A stretch of 7,049 bases of DNA from an uncultured Eubacteriales bacterium (lineage in GTDB: Bacteria; Bacillota; Clostridia; Oscillospirales; Acutalibacteraceae). The notes under the pieces were generated by a model that made no database searches, was not told the origin of the DNA, and saw nothing but the letters and a program-made list of their open reading frames with translations. The stretch spans positions 1 to 7,049 of the forward strand of contig CAKUXU010000043.1 of NCBI GenBank assembly GCA_934700635.1, given 5' to 3'. The number at the start of each line of letters is the position of its first letter. The stretch's first letter is position 1. Below, one piece after another: positions 5,706 to 7,049 of this stretch. The position numbers and the translations under genes were made by a program.

Positions 5706-7049
5706 ATGAATTTCAAGTTAGCAAAAAGACTTACGGCAATACTCTTTACGTTTTGTATGGTACTTTCAATTATTTCAGCAACAACATTTGCAGAAACACC
5801 ACTTACCATTGATAGTGTAAATATCTCTTATGAGCACATTGAATACAAGGCTGGAGACGTTCCTCGAGTTGCAGCTTCTTTAGTGAATATTAATGACCCC
5901 TACCATATTTCGTATGAATATTGGCGTGAAATACACCAAGAAGTAGAAGGCGGTGTTTGGTCTGGAACTGGTTGCTATTGGTATTCCGATGAAGATAAAA
6001 TGGCTAAACTTTCTCCGGAAAAAAGAATCACTGAATTTGAAGCAGGAAAACATTATAGTTATAACATTGTTCTTGAAGTAAACCCAGGTTCAGGTTATTT
6101 TTTTAGCGGAGATAAGACTGTTGTTACAGTTGGCGAATATGAATGGGGAACACCTGATATACATACTAATCTCGAAATAAAATCAATGAGTACAGAGCTT
6201 CGTATTTACAGTCCTTACTCTATTGATATTCCAAATAATAGTGATACAGAAAGTAAAATCAATAAAGCAGTAATCAGTAATGCAAAATTTGATTACAAAC
6301 CCGGAGATGTTCCACAAAAAACCGCTACAGTGTTTCTCCCCGATGATATTAATAAATATGAAGTTACATATGAATGTTGGGAAAAAATGGAGAATGGGAA
6401 TCCGGTAGCATATTGGTATTCAGATGAAAGCAAATACACTTCTTCTATGAAAAAAATTTCACAGTTCGAAGAAGGCAAAAGCTATATGTATTCCATTGAG
6501 CTAAAAGTAAAAGACGGCTACTCCTTTTCAGATAACTGTACCGTTATGATAAACAATATCTCGATGAATGCATCTAATATAACAAAGACACAAAATGGGT
6601 TATTTATTTTATCTGTTAAAACAATTACACCGAATAAATCTGTACCAAAGAAAGAAATAGAATCTGTTGAAATTAACGATGCAACTATTAGTTTCAAACC
6701 TGGCGAAAAACCCGTTTTTACAGGAAAAATCCCCGAAGGAGCAAATTACCTATGCCAATGCGAATGGTGGGAAACCGATAATGGTAAAACTGGCGTCAAC
6801 TCTGAGATGTTTTGGGATCAAAATTATGAAAATCACATTACATCTTTTGAAAGCGGTAAGATTTACCAATATGGTTTGTATCTTAAAGCTAATGAAGGAT
6901 ATCATTTTACTGCAAATACAAAACTTAAAATAAATGGAATTCTTTACGACTATAAATGCAACGAAAATGACTCGGAATTTGATCAGGATACCATGTGGAT
7001 ATATACCGATTTAAAAATAACTCCGCAAACATCTGAAACAACTGGTAAA
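5706..7049 (+). CDS. Secreted protein with signal peptide and three W/Y-rich repeat modules, partial (C-terminus beyond window)
   Basis: The frame is open for 448 codons from ATG 5706 to the window end. AAGGAG at 5692-5697 with an 8-base spacer fixes the start. Residues 1-29 are a signal peptide: K4, K7 and R8, a hydrophobic core at about 11-25, and a likely cut at TFA-E (29/30). Three divergent modules follow, at about 34-184, 185-317 and 318-440. Each has a YKxGDVP-like opening (47-53, 197-203, KPGEKP at 331-336), a Trp-rich middle (EYW, ECW, EWW; then WYSD in the first two and MFW in the third), and an FExGKxYxY...L...GYxF block (111-132, 254-274, 381-401). The chain then becomes Thr/Ser-rich. 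The pattern resembles the Ig-like repeats of many Clostridia surface proteins, but I cannot name the family. No catalytic motif is seen. A structural or binding role at the cell surface is inferred. It is a paralogue of the gene ending at 993. Confidence 0.88.
   Translation, partial: MNFKLAKRLTAILFTFCMVLSIISATTFAETPLTIDSVNISYEHIEYKAGDVPRVAASLVNINDPYHISYEYWREIHQEVEGGVWSGTGCYWYSDEDKMAKLSPEKRITEFEAGKHYSYNIVLEVNPGSGYFFSGDKTVVTVGEYEWGTPDIHTNLEIKSMSTELRIYSPYSIDIPNNSDTESKINKAVISNAKFDYKPGDVPQKTATVFLPDDINKYEVTYECWEKMENGNPVAYWYSDESKYTSSMKKISQFEEGKSYMYSIELKVKDGYSFSDNCTVMINNISMNASNITKTQNGLFILSVKTITPNKSVPKKEIESVEINDATISFKPGEKPVFTGKIPEGANYLCQCEWWETDNGKTGVNSEMFWDQNYENHITSFESGKIYQYGLYLKANEGYHFTANTKLKINGILYDYKCNENDSEFDQDTMWIYTDLKITPQTSETTGK

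Noticed and set aside
6293..6478. A 61-codon open frame on the minus strand
   Set aside because: It lies wholly opposite the continuous frame of the secreted protein that starts at 5706 and has no recognisable signal or motif.
6667..6933. An 88-codon open frame on the plus strand
   Set aside because: It is an out-of-frame reading inside the secreted protein gene, whose own frame continues through it with clear repeat motifs.
1..7049. CRISPR arrays, tRNA or rRNA genes, insertion sequences
   Set aside because: No regularly spaced repeats, cloverleaf-like segments, ribosomal RNA sequence or transposase frame with terminal repeats was seen on either strand.

Overview
The window reads as chromosomal DNA of a low-GC Gram-positive bacterium, most likely a member of the Clostridia. 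The evidence is strong AAGGAG-type ribosome binding sites, TTGACA/TATAAT-type promoters, Rho-independent terminators, typical Gram-positive export signals and a Gram-positive-type NagZ. It holds five protein genes. Two of them run off the window ends.

Layout. (1) 1-993, minus strand: the N-terminal 331 residues of a secreted protein with a signal peptide, one W/Y-rich repeat module, an unrecognised middle region and a Ser/Thr-rich linker at the window edge. (2) 994-1337: intergenic, holding the promoter and leader of that gene, two small inverted repeats and two promoters facing right. (3) 1338-2012, plus: a GNAT acetyltransferase with an N-terminal signal peptide, closed by a good terminator. 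(4) 2274-3443, minus: a family 3 glycoside hydrolase of the NagZ type, with its own promoter and terminator, converging on the GNAT gene. (5) 3672-5519, plus: a GTG-started, very AT-rich gene for a protein with four membrane segments, a charged coiled coil, a long helical middle and a C-terminal Mrr-type PD-(D/E)XK nuclease domain. (6) 5706-7049, plus: the N-terminal 448 residues of a second secreted protein, with three divergent copies of the W/Y-rich module.

The most striking structure is shared by the two outer genes. They point away from each other and carry nearly the same promoter, leader and start: 60 of 66 bases match over 1083-1018 (minus) and 5604-5669 (plus), followed by a matching Shine-Dalgarno block and an identical first 15 coding bases. 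They are paralogues of one surface or secreted protein family, probably under common control, placed as inverted copies around a 4.5 kb segment of three separately promoted genes.

How the genes work together: nothing indicates a shared pathway or a multi-gene operon. Four of the five proteins carry an export signal, a possible remnant of one, or membrane segments, so the region looks like a cell-envelope accessory locus. The nuclease gene stands alone, with no methyltransferase or second subunit in view. It is a candidate single-gene defence or DNA-processing factor, and its base composition suggests acquisition from elsewhere. The exported acetyltransferase and the membrane-anchored nuclease are the two genes whose biology is least expected.
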